64,000 nt of DNA, taken from the NCBI GenBank assembly GCA_050945515.1, contig JBMNTB010000001.1, forward strand, positions 1 through 64,000. The letters are read 5' to 3'. Shown here one piece after another: positions 1 to 8,735 of the stretch (its first letter is position 1; the number at the start of each line of letters is the position of its first letter). The notes under the pieces are model-generated. The model ran no database searches. It was given only the letters and a program-made list of their open reading frames with translations, and was not told the DNA's origin. The position numbers were made by a program, and so were the translations under genes. Source of the DNA: UBA1046 sp050945515. GTDB lineage: Bacteria; Bacillota; Clostridia; Saccharofermentanales; DTU023.

Positions 1-248
1 TGCAGATCCTCCAATGATACGGTTGCCGGAACCATTGCTCTGATATACTTGACATCGGAGCCGGTATTGTTGTCATACTCGTAATATGCAGTCGTGCCAC
101 CAACAGTAACAGAGGATATTTCTGCCAGCGAGGTCACCTCAGTGCGTGCTGTCGGTCTGGTGCCAACTTCTGCCGTTGCAACGCCGCGAAGTGAGAGCAC
201 CATCACGAGAGTAAGCAATACGGCCAATAGTTTTTTCATGTTCTTCAT
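1..248 (-). CDS. Secreted protein, N-terminal part (cut by window edge)
   Basis: The frame stays open from an ATG at 248 to the window edge, giving about 82 residues. A GAGAGGAG ribosome binding site lies a few bases upstream of the ATG. The first 26 residues form a classic signal peptide: two lysine pairs, the hydrophobic stretch LLAVLLTLVMVLSL, then an ATA-type cleavage site. The mature part seen is rich in Thr, Val and Glu and fits no family I can name. It lies about 120 bases downstream of two lipoprotein genes on the same strand, with no terminator visible between, so it probably belongs to the same cobalamin-riboswitch operon. Function unknown; it is likely a further surface component of that system. 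Confidence 0.75.
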   Translation of the reverse strand, partial: MKNMKKLLAVLLTLVMVLSLRGVATAEVGTRPTARTEVTSLAEISSVTVGGTTAYYEYDNNTGSDVKYIRAMVPATVSLEDL

Positions 249-369
249 TTGTTACTCCTCTCAGAAACCACGGCAGTCCTTAGATTTGCGCAAATGCGAC
301 ACATCACCAAAATGGATCAATCCTTGAATTTTCATCACATCGCTTCCTGTCTGGATAAAATATATTTGT

Positions 370-810
370 TTACTCAAGTCCTATCTCAAACTCATAAGCC
401 CGTTCCTTATCTCCGTTCACTACGATAAGCGTCCTCGGGTCGAGCGTCAGATTCAGTACGGGCCGCCCGCCAAGGTCATCCACCACGCAGGGGCTTTGCA
501 AGGAAACGGACGCGCCCGGCGCAAGCTCTATGTTGGCGATACAACGCTTGAAGTCCGTGTCTGCGGGCAGCGTGATGTATATCACATAGCGGGTCTCGCC
601 GTTTTCTGTCACGGCCCTGGCCTCGCCCACGCTTTCGCCGATGACGAAGCTCGTTATCGCCAGCGGGTCGTCCGAGGAAAGCGAGGTCTCGCCGTACGTC
701 AGCGCGTCGGTGGCAGAGGATGTATCAACGGTAGGGCTCTTCTCCCCGGCACAGGCGCACAGCGGAAGTGCACAGAGCAATATCGCAATGGTCAAGCAAA
801 GCCTCTTCAT
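370..810 (-). CDS. Putative lipoprotein with DUF5018-like beta domain
   Basis: A 146-residue lipoprotein. The signal peptide ends in the lipobox LCAC, so Cys20 would be lipidated, followed by a Ser/Thr-rich linker. The rest alternates short beta-strand-like segments (YVIYITLPADTD, IELAPGASVSL, NLTLDPRTLIVV, YEFEIGLE). This resembles Ig-like domains of the DUF5018 type, in which a term for sequence added to a numeric series is followed by a closing strand; the assignment is by pattern only. Its ATG overlaps the stop of the upstream lipoprotein gene (ATGA), indicating translational coupling. It is the second of two neighbouring small lipoproteins of similar size that end the MacB part of the operon. 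Ligand unknown. Confidence 0.8.
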   Translation of the reverse strand: MKRLCLTIAILLCALPLCACAGEKSPTVDTSSATDALTYGETSLSSDDPLAITSFVIGESVGEARAVTENGETRYVIYITLPADTDFKRCIANIELAPGASVSLQSPCVVDDLGGRPVLNLTLDPRTLIVVNGDKERAYEFEIGLE

Positions 811-1280
811 GATTCGCCCTCCTTAAGGAAGCGGAACACCCATTTCCGGCTGCTTTCGCCATCAGTCACTGTTAACGCGGGCCGCCATATGGATAAGTCG
901 ATGGTGTAAACATCATCGTCAGTACCAAGCAAGCCGTTGCATTTGGCTTCATCTATAGTGCAGCCCTCGGGAAGCGTCAATGTCACTTCGACAGAGGCAC
1001 GCTCATCCTCAGCAATGTGGGGGAGCATTATCCACCATGTCAGCCCCGTTTCCTGCCCACCGAGATTCTTCGACACGGTAAGAAGGGCTTCACCAGTGGC
1101 GGCCTTTGCCGAAAGGGGCGTCAAACTGTCCGCCCGCACCGGCGCGTAGATCGGCTCAAGCTTCGCGGAGCTATCCGGGCCCTCCGTCACACCTGCAGGG
1201 TCGTCGTTCCCGGCGGAACAGGCGCAGCCCGCCGTCAGGAGCAATGCGGCGACCGTCAATATGCAAACGAGTTTTTTCAT
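807..1280 (-). CDS. Putative lipoprotein
   Basis: A 157-residue lipoprotein. I chose the ATG at 1280 because AGGAGGT sits six bases ahead and the signal peptide starts there (MKKLVCILTVAALLLTAGC); an in-frame ATG 18 bases further upstream lacks this spacing. The lipobox TAGC places the lipidated residue at Cys19. The mature part has two beta-rich stretches (LLTVSKNLGG, VEVTLTLPEGCTIDEAK, WVFRFLKEG) and could be a diverged relative of the next lipoprotein. It starts 14 bases after the MacB-type permease gene and overlaps the next gene by four bases, so it is likely co-translated. Role unknown; it may be an extracytoplasmic partner of the permease. Confidence 0.8.
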   Translation of the reverse strand: MKKLVCILTVAALLLTAGCACSAGNDDPAGVTEGPDSSAKLEPIYAPVRADSLTPLSAKAATGEALLTVSKNLGGQETGLTWWIMLPHIAEDERASVEVTLTLPEGCTIDEAKCNGLLGTDDDVYTIDLSIWRPALTVTDGESSRKWVFRFLKEGES

Positions 1281-1294
1281 CGTAACCTCCTGTT

Positions 1295-2617
1295 TCACTC
1301 CGCCCTCAGTGCAGCGTTAACCGAGATACGCATAGCCCTCTGCGCCGGTATAAACGCCGCAATCAGCGCCACTACACCGGCCAGTGCCACGCCAGCCAGC
1401 GCAAGCCAAGCGGGGATAATGCTCCGCACCTGCATGTTTTCAAACAGTACGGGCAAAAACTTCTGTGCAATGTAGCTCAGTCCGAGGCCGAATAAGCCGC
1501 CCAATATGCCAAGTATCAGTGCTTCTACCAGGAACAGGCCTGATATGCTGCCAAGCGGCGTGCCTATCACCTTCAGTATGCCTATTTCCTTCGTCCTCTC
1601 GGTTATGGACATCATCATCGTGTTGGCGACGCCTATCGCGCTCACAAGCAGCGCCACCGCGCCTATCGCACCAAGCATTCCCTGTATCTGGCGGGACTGC
1701 ATCCGCACGGTTTCCAGCATGTCGTTTAGCGAATATACCGAAAGTCCGCTGTTTCGTATAAGCTTCGCTATCCTCTGCACGTCCTCAACATTTTTCACCT
1801 TTATCCATACCAGCTCATATGTCGGGCCGATTTTCTCCTCCTCCGCCAGCTGCTTTTCGTCCTTTGTTACACCAAGGTAGTCCGCGTTTGCGTCTATCAG
1901 CTCATTCAGCCGGTCGAAGTCCATGAACGCTGCCGCTGAATAGGTGTTGTTCAGTGTGGAACATATGCCCGTAACGTTGAGTGTATAGAAAATGCCCGTC
2001 GGCAGTGCGCGGCCGTCGCTGTCCGCCTGCTGTTCGCCCGAAAGGTTTGAATAGTCAAATGTCAGCTTAATTTTCGCCGCCAGCGGGTCTATCAGTGCGT
2101 TACCGTCCGCATCCACTGCCGCCGCCCAGTCGTTCTTAGCATCGGCAAACGTTGCTGCCACATCGTCGGTGAACATCACGTCCGGACGCAGCCGCGTCCC
2201 CTCCCCCGGGGCCTCCCCGCGTTCAGGCGCTATCTGGAAGCTGCCCGCCGCACTCACATCTATACCGTATATGCGTACCATGTTCACAAGGTTAGAGCAC
2301 TTTATATACGCACTCTTCTGTACCACCGGCGTCACCGCCTCCACGCCCTCTATATTCTTAAAGGCGTTCACGGCCTTTTCGTTCAAAAGCGCCGTTTTAT
2401 CCAGCAGCGTTCGATCGGCGGGCGTTACGTCTATCTTTGTCAGGCTGCCCAGTTGTTCTATGCTTTCACGGTAGGTTGCTTCATACCCAAGACCAACGGA
2501 AATAAGCACTATCACACACATGACCCCTATAGTCATGGAAAGTGCCGTAAGCACTGTCCTCGATTTTCGCCGCCACAGATTTATGCAGCCATAGCGGAAT
2601 AAATCAAAGAACGTCAT
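1295..2617 (-). CDS. MacB/FtsX-type ABC transporter permease
   Basis: A 440-residue permease of the MacB/FtsX superfamily. It has one N-terminal membrane helix after the motif LWRRKSRTVLTALSMTIGV, a large extracytoplasmic MacB_PCD-like domain (about residues 45-310), then three C-terminal helices beginning MLGAIGAVALLVSAIG. The coupling helix region contains NTMMMSITERTKEIGILK, the usual hallmark of this family. Such proteins do not move substrate through the membrane in the ordinary way but pass mechanical motion to the envelope. The partner ATPase is encoded two genes upstream (4617-5324), with a large anchored surface protein between them. The start codon overlaps the stop of that surface gene (ATGA). 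Specific cargo unknown. Confidence 0.92.
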   Translation of the reverse strand: MTFFDLFRYGCINLWRRKSRTVLTALSMTIGVMCVIVLISVGLGYEATYRESIEQLGSLTKIDVTPADRTLLDKTALLNEKAVNAFKNIEGVEAVTPVVQKSAYIKCSNLVNMVRIYGIDVSAAGSFQIAPERGEAPGEGTRLRPDVMFTDDVAATFADAKNDWAAAVDADGNALIDPLAAKIKLTFDYSNLSGEQQADSDGRALPTGIFYTLNVTGICSTLNNTYSAAAFMDFDRLNELIDANADYLGVTKDEKQLAEEEKIGPTYELVWIKVKNVEDVQRIAKLIRNSGLSVYSLNDMLETVRMQSRQIQGMLGAIGAVALLVSAIGVANTMMMSITERTKEIGILKVIGTPLGSISGLFLVEALILGILGGLFGLGLSYIAQKFLPVLFENMQVRSIIPAWLALAGVALAGVVALIAAFIPAQRAMRISVNAALRAE

Positions 2618-4611
2618 GCCCTTTTACCACCGTTCATGCTGCTTATATCGTCGTTGTAATCGTCTTTGAACTTCTTATTCTTGTTTTTGGACGATACTAT
2701 CACTATCGCCACTATCGCCAGCCCTATCAAAAGCCACGCCCACCATGGCAGTCCGCCTTTCTTTGTGTCGGTTGAATCAACGTCCGTATCGTCGCCTGTT
2801 GGCGCGGCGTCGCTGGTCGCGGGCTTAGCTTCCTCAACGTTCAGCGTTACGGGTACTTCCTGCGAATACTGCTGACCGTTCGCATCCTCATACTTCACGA
2901 GCAGTTTGGCCGTGAATTCACCTATCTTGGTGCAGTTCACCTGGAAATCCGCGCTCAGCGTGCCGCCTGGCAGCAGGTCGCCGCCATAGTAGCTTTCTGC
3001 CATGGAGATGCCATCAAGCGCAAGTATTCTTACGTTGAGCGCCTTACCGCGGCCCATGTTCACCATGTTCAGATTCATGGACGTAGGCGTTTCCGGCGTG
3101 GGAGTACCGTATACTACGGGCGTGTCTATCACTATGTCCATAGGTTGGCTTATGGGTATCATTATCGTCTGCGCCGCTTTGCCGGCTATTGAGTCGCTGT
3201 TCTCATATGTAAGGTCCACGCCGACTGTGGAAATGCCTGCCTCGGCGTCCCTCTTTACGTATATGTTGAACTCAACCTCAGCCGTCTCGCCCGGCTTTAA
3301 AGCGCTCACATACGCCGCGTCGCTGCTGCCCACGCTAAGCGTAAGCCCATTCGAATCAGCGAGCGAAAGCGTTGCAACGTTCTTGAGCGCAGTGTCATGC
3401 TTGGCGTTGTTGATAAGCGTCAGACGTACCGTTGCATCGTCACCCGCCATAAGGCCCGATACCTCGGCTCCGTTTACGAACAGCTTGTAGCCCGATACCA
3501 TTACGGACATGGCCGTTTCCGCCTTTTCTACCGGCGGAATTGGAGGAACGTAGCCGTTTGTTATGTATACATGCGTTGAAAACGTGCATTCCTGCGGTTC
3601 GCCGTTTTCATAATAGGTCGCCAGGAACTTCACGGGTTTGTTGCCACTGGTGGCGTAATATGAAACGGTGAAATCATATTCAACGTATTTCATGTCGCCG
3701 GACTCCCAGCGTTCGAAATACCGGCCGTAGTTCATTTTTTTCGATACGAACGGGAACTCGTCAAGCGAATTGGATATAACGGGGGATATGGTCACGTTTG
3801 TAAGCACGCCGCCCTTGTTCACTATGGGCACGCGTAGCTTAACGTTCTGCTTGGGCTTCAATATGGGGGATTTGAACTCACCGGACTGATCGGCCGCGGC
3901 TATCTGCAACGGGCCGAAGCTGGTTGTAACGCCAGATTCGCTGCCGTCACCCACAAGCGTTACATATACGCAAAGGTTGAACGTAACGTCCTCTGTGATG
4001 GAAGTCCCGTTCACGTCATCATACCGCCACACAGTCGCGTTTACTTCGAAGTTCACGGGGTACACGCCCTTTGTTGCGAACTCGCTAATGCGGAAATCGT
4101 AGTACACATCTGCCGTGGAGTTATACGACATATCGTCGAGATGGCGCGTATAGCTGGCGTTTATGAGATCGAACGGCCAATTGGATACGGACGTATCACT
4201 GGGTATTTTGGGCGATATGGTTATGTTTCTGAGCATATACCTTTCGCTGGGCAAATACTCGCGGTTCACCGCCACCGGCAGAACTATTGTTACAACGTCT
4301 CCCGGAGCGCCCTTGGGGCTCTGCGCCCCCACATCCATAAGCACCAGCGCGTTTGCGTTGCTGGGTATCACCACGATGTCCGTGTTCGGCTTTTCGTCCG
4401 ATACCGGTATATCGGGCACGGGCGTGTCTGTGGTGACCTGCGATTCCTCCGGCGCGGACGTGTCTGTGGTGACCTGCGATTCCTCCGGCGCGGACTTACC
4501 GTCCGGAGCGGGCGTTTCTCCGCCGTTTTCCGCAAACACGGGCATTGCAAATGCCAATGCCAGCGTCGCAACGATCATAAGTGCCGTGATCTTCTTCAAA
4601 ATTGTCTTCAC
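2614..4611 (-). CDS. Large anchored surface protein, CARDB/NEW3-like repeats
   Basis: A 665-residue exported protein. GTG start with GGAGG ten bases upstream. Signal peptide to about residue 27 (cleavage after VFA), then a low-complexity linker containing two tandem copies of SAPEESQVTTDT. The body has repeated stretches such as KPGETAEVEFNIYVKRDA and LLPGGTLSADFQVNCTKIGE, typical of CARDB/NEW3 (COG1361-like) Ig-type domains. One C-terminal membrane helix (WWAWLLIGLAIVAIVIV) is followed by a charged lysine-rich tail, so the bulk faces outward. It lies between the MacB-type ATPase and permease genes with almost no spacing. Proteins of this layout often travel with MacB-like permeases; the ligand is not known. 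Confidence 0.85.
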   Translation of the reverse strand: MKTILKKITALMIVATLALAFAMPVFAENGGETPAPDGKSAPEESQVTTDTSAPEESQVTTDTPVPDIPVSDEKPNTDIVVIPSNANALVLMDVGAQSPKGAPGDVVTIVLPVAVNREYLPSERYMLRNITISPKIPSDTSVSNWPFDLINASYTRHLDDMSYNSTADVYYDFRISEFATKGVYPVNFEVNATVWRYDDVNGTSITEDVTFNLCVYVTLVGDGSESGVTTSFGPLQIAAADQSGEFKSPILKPKQNVKLRVPIVNKGGVLTNVTISPVISNSLDEFPFVSKKMNYGRYFERWESGDMKYVEYDFTVSYYATSGNKPVKFLATYYENGEPQECTFSTHVYITNGYVPPIPPVEKAETAMSVMVSGYKLFVNGAEVSGLMAGDDATVRLTLINNAKHDTALKNVATLSLADSNGLTLSVGSSDAAYVSALKPGETAEVEFNIYVKRDAEAGISTVGVDLTYENSDSIAGKAAQTIMIPISQPMDIVIDTPVVYGTPTPETPTSMNLNMVNMGRGKALNVRILALDGISMAESYYGGDLLPGGTLSADFQVNCTKIGEFTAKLLVKYEDANGQQYSQEVPVTLNVEEAKPATSDAAPTGDDTDVDSTDTKKGGLPWWAWLLIGLAIVAIVIVSSKNKNKKFKDDYNDDISSMNGGKRA

Positions 4612-4616
4612 TTGTT

Positions 4617-5324
4617 TTATTCCTCCGCTGATGTATTGCTGATCTTACCGTCGCTTAAGGTTATCGTCCGGTCTGTATATTTCCTCATTTCCGGATCGTG
4701 GGATACGAGTATGAACGTGGTCCCCTTTTCTCGGAAAAGACCCGTCAAAAGCTCCATCGTATCCTCGCTCGTGCTCGTGTCCAAGTTGCCCGTGGGCTCG
4801 TCCGCAAGCACTATGGGTGGGCGGGCTATAACGGCCCTGGCTATACCTACCCTTTGCTGCTGTCCTCCGGAAAGCTCGCCCGGCTTATGGTGTATGTGCT
4901 CTTTTAATCCCACGCGCACCAGCAGCGCTTCCGCCATAGCTTTCCTAAGCTTCAGCGGCGCGCCGCGTATCGCAAGCGGCAGCGCCACGTTTTCAAGCGC
5001 CGTATATTGCGGCATAAGGTTATAGCTTTGGAATACAAAGCCTATGTCGTCCCGCCGCAAGCGTATCCTTGCCTTTTCGCTCATGTGTTCAAGCCGCTTG
5101 CCGGTCACCTGCACCGTGCCCGCCGTAGGCAGCTCAAGTCCTGCAAGCATGTTGAGCAAAGTGGATTTTCCGCTTCCGCTGCGCCCGGCTATGCAGAGGA
5201 ACTCGCCCTTACTTACGGCTATGTCCACCCCATCAAGTGCCCTGACGGTGCTTGCGCCCACGGTATAATACTTTTTGAGCCCCTCGACGCGTATGATGCA
5301 ATCCTTTTCCATTATTGCTAACAT
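4617..5324 (-). CDS. MacB/LolD-type ABC transporter ATP-binding protein
   Basis: A 235-residue ATPase. Walker A GRSGSGKST, Q-loop FVFQSYNLMP, signature LSGGQQQR, Walker B IVLADEPTGNLD and H-loop SHD are all intact, and the order and spacing match the MacB/LolD/FtsE family. I chose the ATG at 5324 because GGAGGA lies just upstream; it overlaps the stop of the S-component gene by seven bases. It most likely energises the FtsX-like permease at 1295-2617. The linked presence of an ECF transporter and a MacB-type unit in one riboswitch operon is unusual. Confidence 0.93.
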   Translation of the reverse strand: MLAIMEKDCIIRVEGLKKYYTVGASTVRALDGVDIAVSKGEFLCIAGRSGSGKSTLLNMLAGLELPTAGTVQVTGKRLEHMSEKARIRLRRDDIGFVFQSYNLMPQYTALENVALPLAIRGAPLKLRKAMAEALLVRVGLKEHIHHKPGELSGGQQQRVGIARAVIARPPIVLADEPTGNLDTSTSEDTMELLTGLFREKGTTFILVSHDPEMRKYTDRTITLSDGKISNTSAEE

Positions 5325-6268
5325 GCTTCCTCCTCCATGGCGCCAAATTCCGTATAACTTGGCCCCTCCGGCGGGAGCAAAGCACAATTCTGTTCCTCCG
5401 CCACGAGGCCAAACTTCACCTTGACCCGCTCAAGCTTCCTTATCCACGGTTCACCAAGCGTCCACAGCACAAGGAAAGTGCATACTCCGTGACTCAAATC
5501 GAATGTGAAGCTGGATACATACGCCGCACCTACTGTCTGCCATGTTATGGGTGAAACATAGCCAATAATAAAGAACAGATTCATAATCCAGCCGTATAAA
5601 AAGCCTGTAATAAGGCCGTACACGCAAAGCCTTACAGGCGCCTTGTCCGCAATGCGGCGAGCGAAATAAAGCAAGTCCCCCCGGTTGGTGTTCGCGGGAC
5701 AGAGCCTTTGCCATATCGGGGAGGTGAAACGCTCGCGCTTACTGCCACCTGCAAAGAAGCCCGCGTTCTGCAAAAGCCCTGCTATGAAGCCGACAAGCCC
5801 CCACGAAAACATCTGCCACGGCGTCCACGGCCCCTGGCCGAAGATGAAGTTCGAAACAAAGCCCGTCAGAGCCCCGGTCATGAAACCCGCCTCCGCGCCG
5901 AAGGCCACGCCCGTGATTATGACTATGGCGGACACCGGCTTGAAGTTCGGCAGGGGTATGACAGCGAATACCGTTCGCCCCACGACGCCTATCGCCGCCA
6001 TGACAGCCATCGGTATCATATCCCGCGGCCTGGCCTTCTTTCTGTCGAACACAAGGAGGAAAGGGGTGGAGCACGCCGCGAGGAATACAAGCCCCAGCAG
6101 TATGTCGGAATTGAGTATTACATAATCCCAAAACGTGCGCTTGCCGACCACGTTCACGGGCGGCCTGTTGCCGTGAAAATATCCGAACGCCACGAGCAGC
6201 ACCGGCAGCACCGCCAGGATGACGGTGGCGGCGGCCTTAGTGCGCGCTCTTACAAACAGCTTTCGCAC
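5318..6268 (-). CDS. ECF transporter S component, CbrT-like (corrinoid)
   Basis: About 316 residues with six or more hydrophobic segments. The stretch FGQGPWTPWQMFSWGLVGF and the preceding VSAIVIITGVAFGAEAGF are characteristic of ECF S components of the cobalamin-associated CbrT-like group. I chose the GTG at 6268: AGGAGGTGA lies ten bases upstream and the protein then begins with a positively charged RKLFVRAR segment before the first helix. It overlaps the end of the fused ATPase gene by 19 bases. Together with EcfT and EcfA it would form a complete importer. The cobalamin riboswitch at the operon head supports corrinoid as substrate; this is inferred from context and motif, not proven. Confidence 0.88.
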   Translation of the reverse strand: MRKLFVRARTKAAATVILAVLPVLLVAFGYFHGNRPPVNVVGKRTFWDYVILNSDILLGLVFLAACSTPFLLVFDRKKARPRDMIPMAVMAAIGVVGRTVFAVIPLPNFKPVSAIVIITGVAFGAEAGFMTGALTGFVSNFIFGQGPWTPWQMFSWGLVGFIAGLLQNAGFFAGGSKRERFTSPIWQRLCPANTNRGDLLYFARRIADKAPVRLCVYGLITGFLYGWIMNLFFIIGYVSPITWQTVGAAYVSSFTFDLSHGVCTFLVLWTLGEPWIRKLERVKVKFGLVAEEQNCALLPPEGPSYTEFGAMEEEAC

Positions 6269-7869
6269 AGGGCAATCACCTCCTCGCTCGTGATGGCGTT
6301 TGGGAAATATTCGCAAGCGACGCGGTTCGCGTCCGTTGTATAAAAGCGGTTTTCAGCAAAAAAAGCATGAGGTTCATCCTCAGACAGGATTTCTCCGTCA
6401 AACATGAGGGCGCAGCGATCAGCGTAGCGCGCCGCGAATTCCACATCATGCGTTACAATCAAAATAGAGACACCGTCCCGGCAAAGGGATTGCAAAAGCT
6501 CCGCAAGGCTTTGCTTGGCAGAGGCATCCAACCCTTTGATAGGCTCGTCCAGCAACAGTACATCCGCATCCCGGAGCAGGAGCTTTGCAATAGCCAGCCG
6601 CTCGATTTCGCCGCCGGACAGATCATAGGGATGCCGCGCAAGCAAGGCAGTAAGCTCCAGCCGGTCCGCCATGTCGGCTGCCTTGGCCTCGTCGTCTTCC
6701 GCACAGTCAAGGAGCTCGCCTTTCACCGTATCCGTTACAAACAGCGTTTTTGCGTTTTGGGGCAGCATGCACACCTTTTCGCTCTTTAAGGCGCTCACCT
6801 TACCCCGATAGGGCTTTAGCGTGCCTACAAGCGCCTGAAGGAGCGTGCTTTTGCCCGCGCCGTTGCCGCCCAAAAGGCACATAAGCTCGCCCTTGTAAAG
6901 GTTTATGTCAAGCCCGCGCAGAACGTCCCTTTCAGTCTCGCCATAGCGGAACCAAAGCTCATGGGCCGAAAGCACGGGCTTTTGCTTAATGGGCCTCGCT
7001 TTCTTTATGCTTTCCGCTTGCGCCGGAACGGTCTTGTCCCGCAGATAACTCTTCAGGGCCATGCGCCCGTCCCGCACGGTGAGGGGCAGCCTTTCCGCCC
7101 CAAGCTGCGCAAATATGCGCACCGTCGCGGGCAGTCCGAGCCAAACCCGGCTTTGTCCCATTTGTGCGCCCAGCGTCCGGGCTATCTCCTGCGGCGCGCC
7201 GCAGGAAAGTAGGCGCCCGCGCTCCATTATGACCACCCTGTCGGCGGCGGGGAAAACCTGCTCGAGCCTGTGTTCCGTTAGCAACACCGCAACGCCAAGC
7301 TCACGGTTCACCCGGTGCACGACGTCCAGCAGGTTCCGTGCCGCAAGGGGGTCGAGCATGGCGGTGGGCTCGTCCAATATGAGAAGCCGGGGGTTCATGG
7401 CGAGGACGGAGGCGAGGTTGATCAGCTGCTTCTGCCCGCCGGAAAGCTCTACCGTCCTTTTGCGGAACCAGGGTTCCATGCCGAAGAACGCCGCCATTTC
7501 GGCCACCCGCCTGCGAATGACCGGCACAGACAACGCAAGATTTTCAAGGCCGAACGCAAGCTCGTGCCACACGAAATCGGTTACTATCTGGTTATCGGGG
7601 TCCTGCTGCACGAAGCCGATATCAGCTGCCGCCGCCAGCGGTTCAAGCTCGCCAAGGGGCTTTTCCTCAAAATAGACCGCGCCCTCCCGCGCGCCCGCGG
7701 GGATAAGCTCCGGCTTGGCGTGGCGAAGGAGCGTGGTCTTGCCGCAACCCGAAGGGCCGGAGAGCACCACATATTCGCCTTCCTCAATGGATAGTGAAAC
7801 GCGGTCCACCGCACGCTGCCGGGCATGGGGATAAGCAAAGCTCAGCTCTTCAAACCGTACGAGCGCCAT
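6250..7869 (-). CDS. ecfA: ECF transporter fused ATPase (EcfA1-EcfA2)
   Basis: A 539-residue protein made of two ABC ATPase domains in tandem. Domain 1: Walker A GPSGCGKTT, the ECF-typical Q-loop region QQDPDNQIVTD, signature LSGGQ, Walker B LLILDEPTAMLDP. Domain 2: Walker A GGNGAGKST, Q-loop MLPQNA, signature LSGGE, Walker B LLLDEPIKGLD, switch His in VTHDVE. This arrangement corresponds to an EcfA1/EcfA2 fusion that powers import. The ATG at 7869 has GGAGG seven bases upstream and begins the typical strand MALVRFEELSFAY; longer in-frame extensions upstream lie inside ecfT and were discarded. It overlaps ecfT by 28 bases. Confidence 0.93.
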   Translation of the reverse strand: MALVRFEELSFAYPHARQRAVDRVSLSIEEGEYVVLSGPSGCGKTTLLRHAKPELIPAGAREGAVYFEEKPLGELEPLAAAADIGFVQQDPDNQIVTDFVWHELAFGLENLALSVPVIRRRVAEMAAFFGMEPWFRKRTVELSGGQKQLINLASVLAMNPRLLILDEPTAMLDPLAARNLLDVVHRVNRELGVAVLLTEHRLEQVFPAADRVVIMERGRLLSCGAPQEIARTLGAQMGQSRVWLGLPATVRIFAQLGAERLPLTVRDGRMALKSYLRDKTVPAQAESIKKARPIKQKPVLSAHELWFRYGETERDVLRGLDINLYKGELMCLLGGNGAGKSTLLQALVGTLKPYRGKVSALKSEKVCMLPQNAKTLFVTDTVKGELLDCAEDDEAKAADMADRLELTALLARHPYDLSGGEIERLAIAKLLLRDADVLLLDEPIKGLDASAKQSLAELLQSLCRDGVSILIVTHDVEFAARYADRCALMFDGEILSEDEPHAFFAENRFYTTDANRVACEYFPNAITSEEVIALCESCL

Positions 7870-8735
7870 ATGACCGCCTCCTTTGCTTCCAAAAATGTGG
7901 GCAACGCCATGAGAAGACCGAACACGACAAACATCGTGACGCTTGGCGTTCCTATGACGGCCACAGTCATGGCAGGATAAAACTCCATATAGCCATGGCC
8001 GTATATTCTGCCCGCAAAGCATATGCCCGCAAGCGTCAGCATAAGCACCAGCACCCGCGTGTCCCGTCCGTCAAAGCGGAACAGATGGAATGTGGTGCGC
8101 CGTTTTTCGCCGTATCCCCGCGCCTTCATGGAATCCGCGGTCCCAACCGCACTCTCCATGCTCATTGTGAGAAGCACGGAGAGATTGCGCATGGCCGTGC
8201 CAAGCTTTTGAAAAAGGCGCGTGTCCTCGTTCCTGAGCATTTTCTGGGCGTCCCTTATCTCCCGCGCGTTTTGCTTAAGCTCAGGAATAAAGCGCAGAGT
8301 CATGGTAATAAGAAGTGCTGTGGCGGGCGCGAGCTTTCCGAATAAATAAAGAAATTTATCGCTGGTCATCACCTGCTGATAGCAGGTGAACCACATAACT
8401 ATTGCACATAGCGTGCAGGCTGAAACAAGGCCGTAAAGTATCGCCTCAAGGGTTATCCATTGATCAAACAGCAGAAACAGCATCGTTACGCCCCGGTGGT
8501 TAAAAAGCGGGTTGGCGATCGCTATGAACAAAAACATGGGCGCAACAAAGCGCAGGGTGGCAAAAAACGCCTTTTTCCCCCTAAGCCTGAAGCTGAACGC
8601 CGCTGAGCCCATGAGCGACAGGCCTGCCATAACAGGATGAAAGCAGGCAAGCGTAAAGGCGAGCACAGTTATGAAATAGCTCATGCTCACCGCCGGATGC
8701 AGATTGTTAAAATAGCGCATCCTTATATCACTCAT
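7842..8735 (-). CDS. ecfT: ECF transporter transmembrane component EcfT
   Basis: A 297-residue membrane protein with N-terminal helices beginning YFITVLAFTLACF and a long cytoplasmic coupling region containing the diagnostic Ala-Arg-Gly motif (SMKARGYG), which docks onto the ECF ATPases. The ATG at 8735 overlaps the stop of the DUF4430 gene (ATGAGTGA), giving translational coupling; an in-frame ATG 30 bases further upstream falls inside that gene. Gene order DUF4430, ecfT, ecfA, S component is consistent with a dedicated vitamin importer with a surface binding protein. Confidence 0.92.
   Translation of the reverse strand: MSDIRMRYFNNLHPAVSMSYFITVLAFTLACFHPVMAGLSLMGSAAFSFRLRGKKAFFATLRFVAPMFLFIAIANPLFNHRGVTMLFLLFDQWITLEAILYGLVSACTLCAIVMWFTCYQQVMTSDKFLYLFGKLAPATALLITMTLRFIPELKQNAREIRDAQKMLRNEDTRLFQKLGTAMRNLSVLLTMSMESAVGTADSMKARGYGEKRRTTFHLFRFDGRDTRVLVLMLTLAGICFAGRIYGHGYMEFYPAMTVAVIGTPSVTMFVVFGLLMALPTFLEAKEAVIWRSYGLKS

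Noticed and set aside
496..909. Plus-strand open frame opposite the two lipoprotein genes
   Set aside because: Arginine-rich shadow of high-GC minus-strand genes; both opposing genes have signal peptides, lipoboxes and ribosome binding sites.
4141..5025. Long plus-strand frame opposite the surface protein and MacB ATPase genes
   Set aside because: Composition is typical of an antisense shadow, and it crosses two genes with firm evidence.
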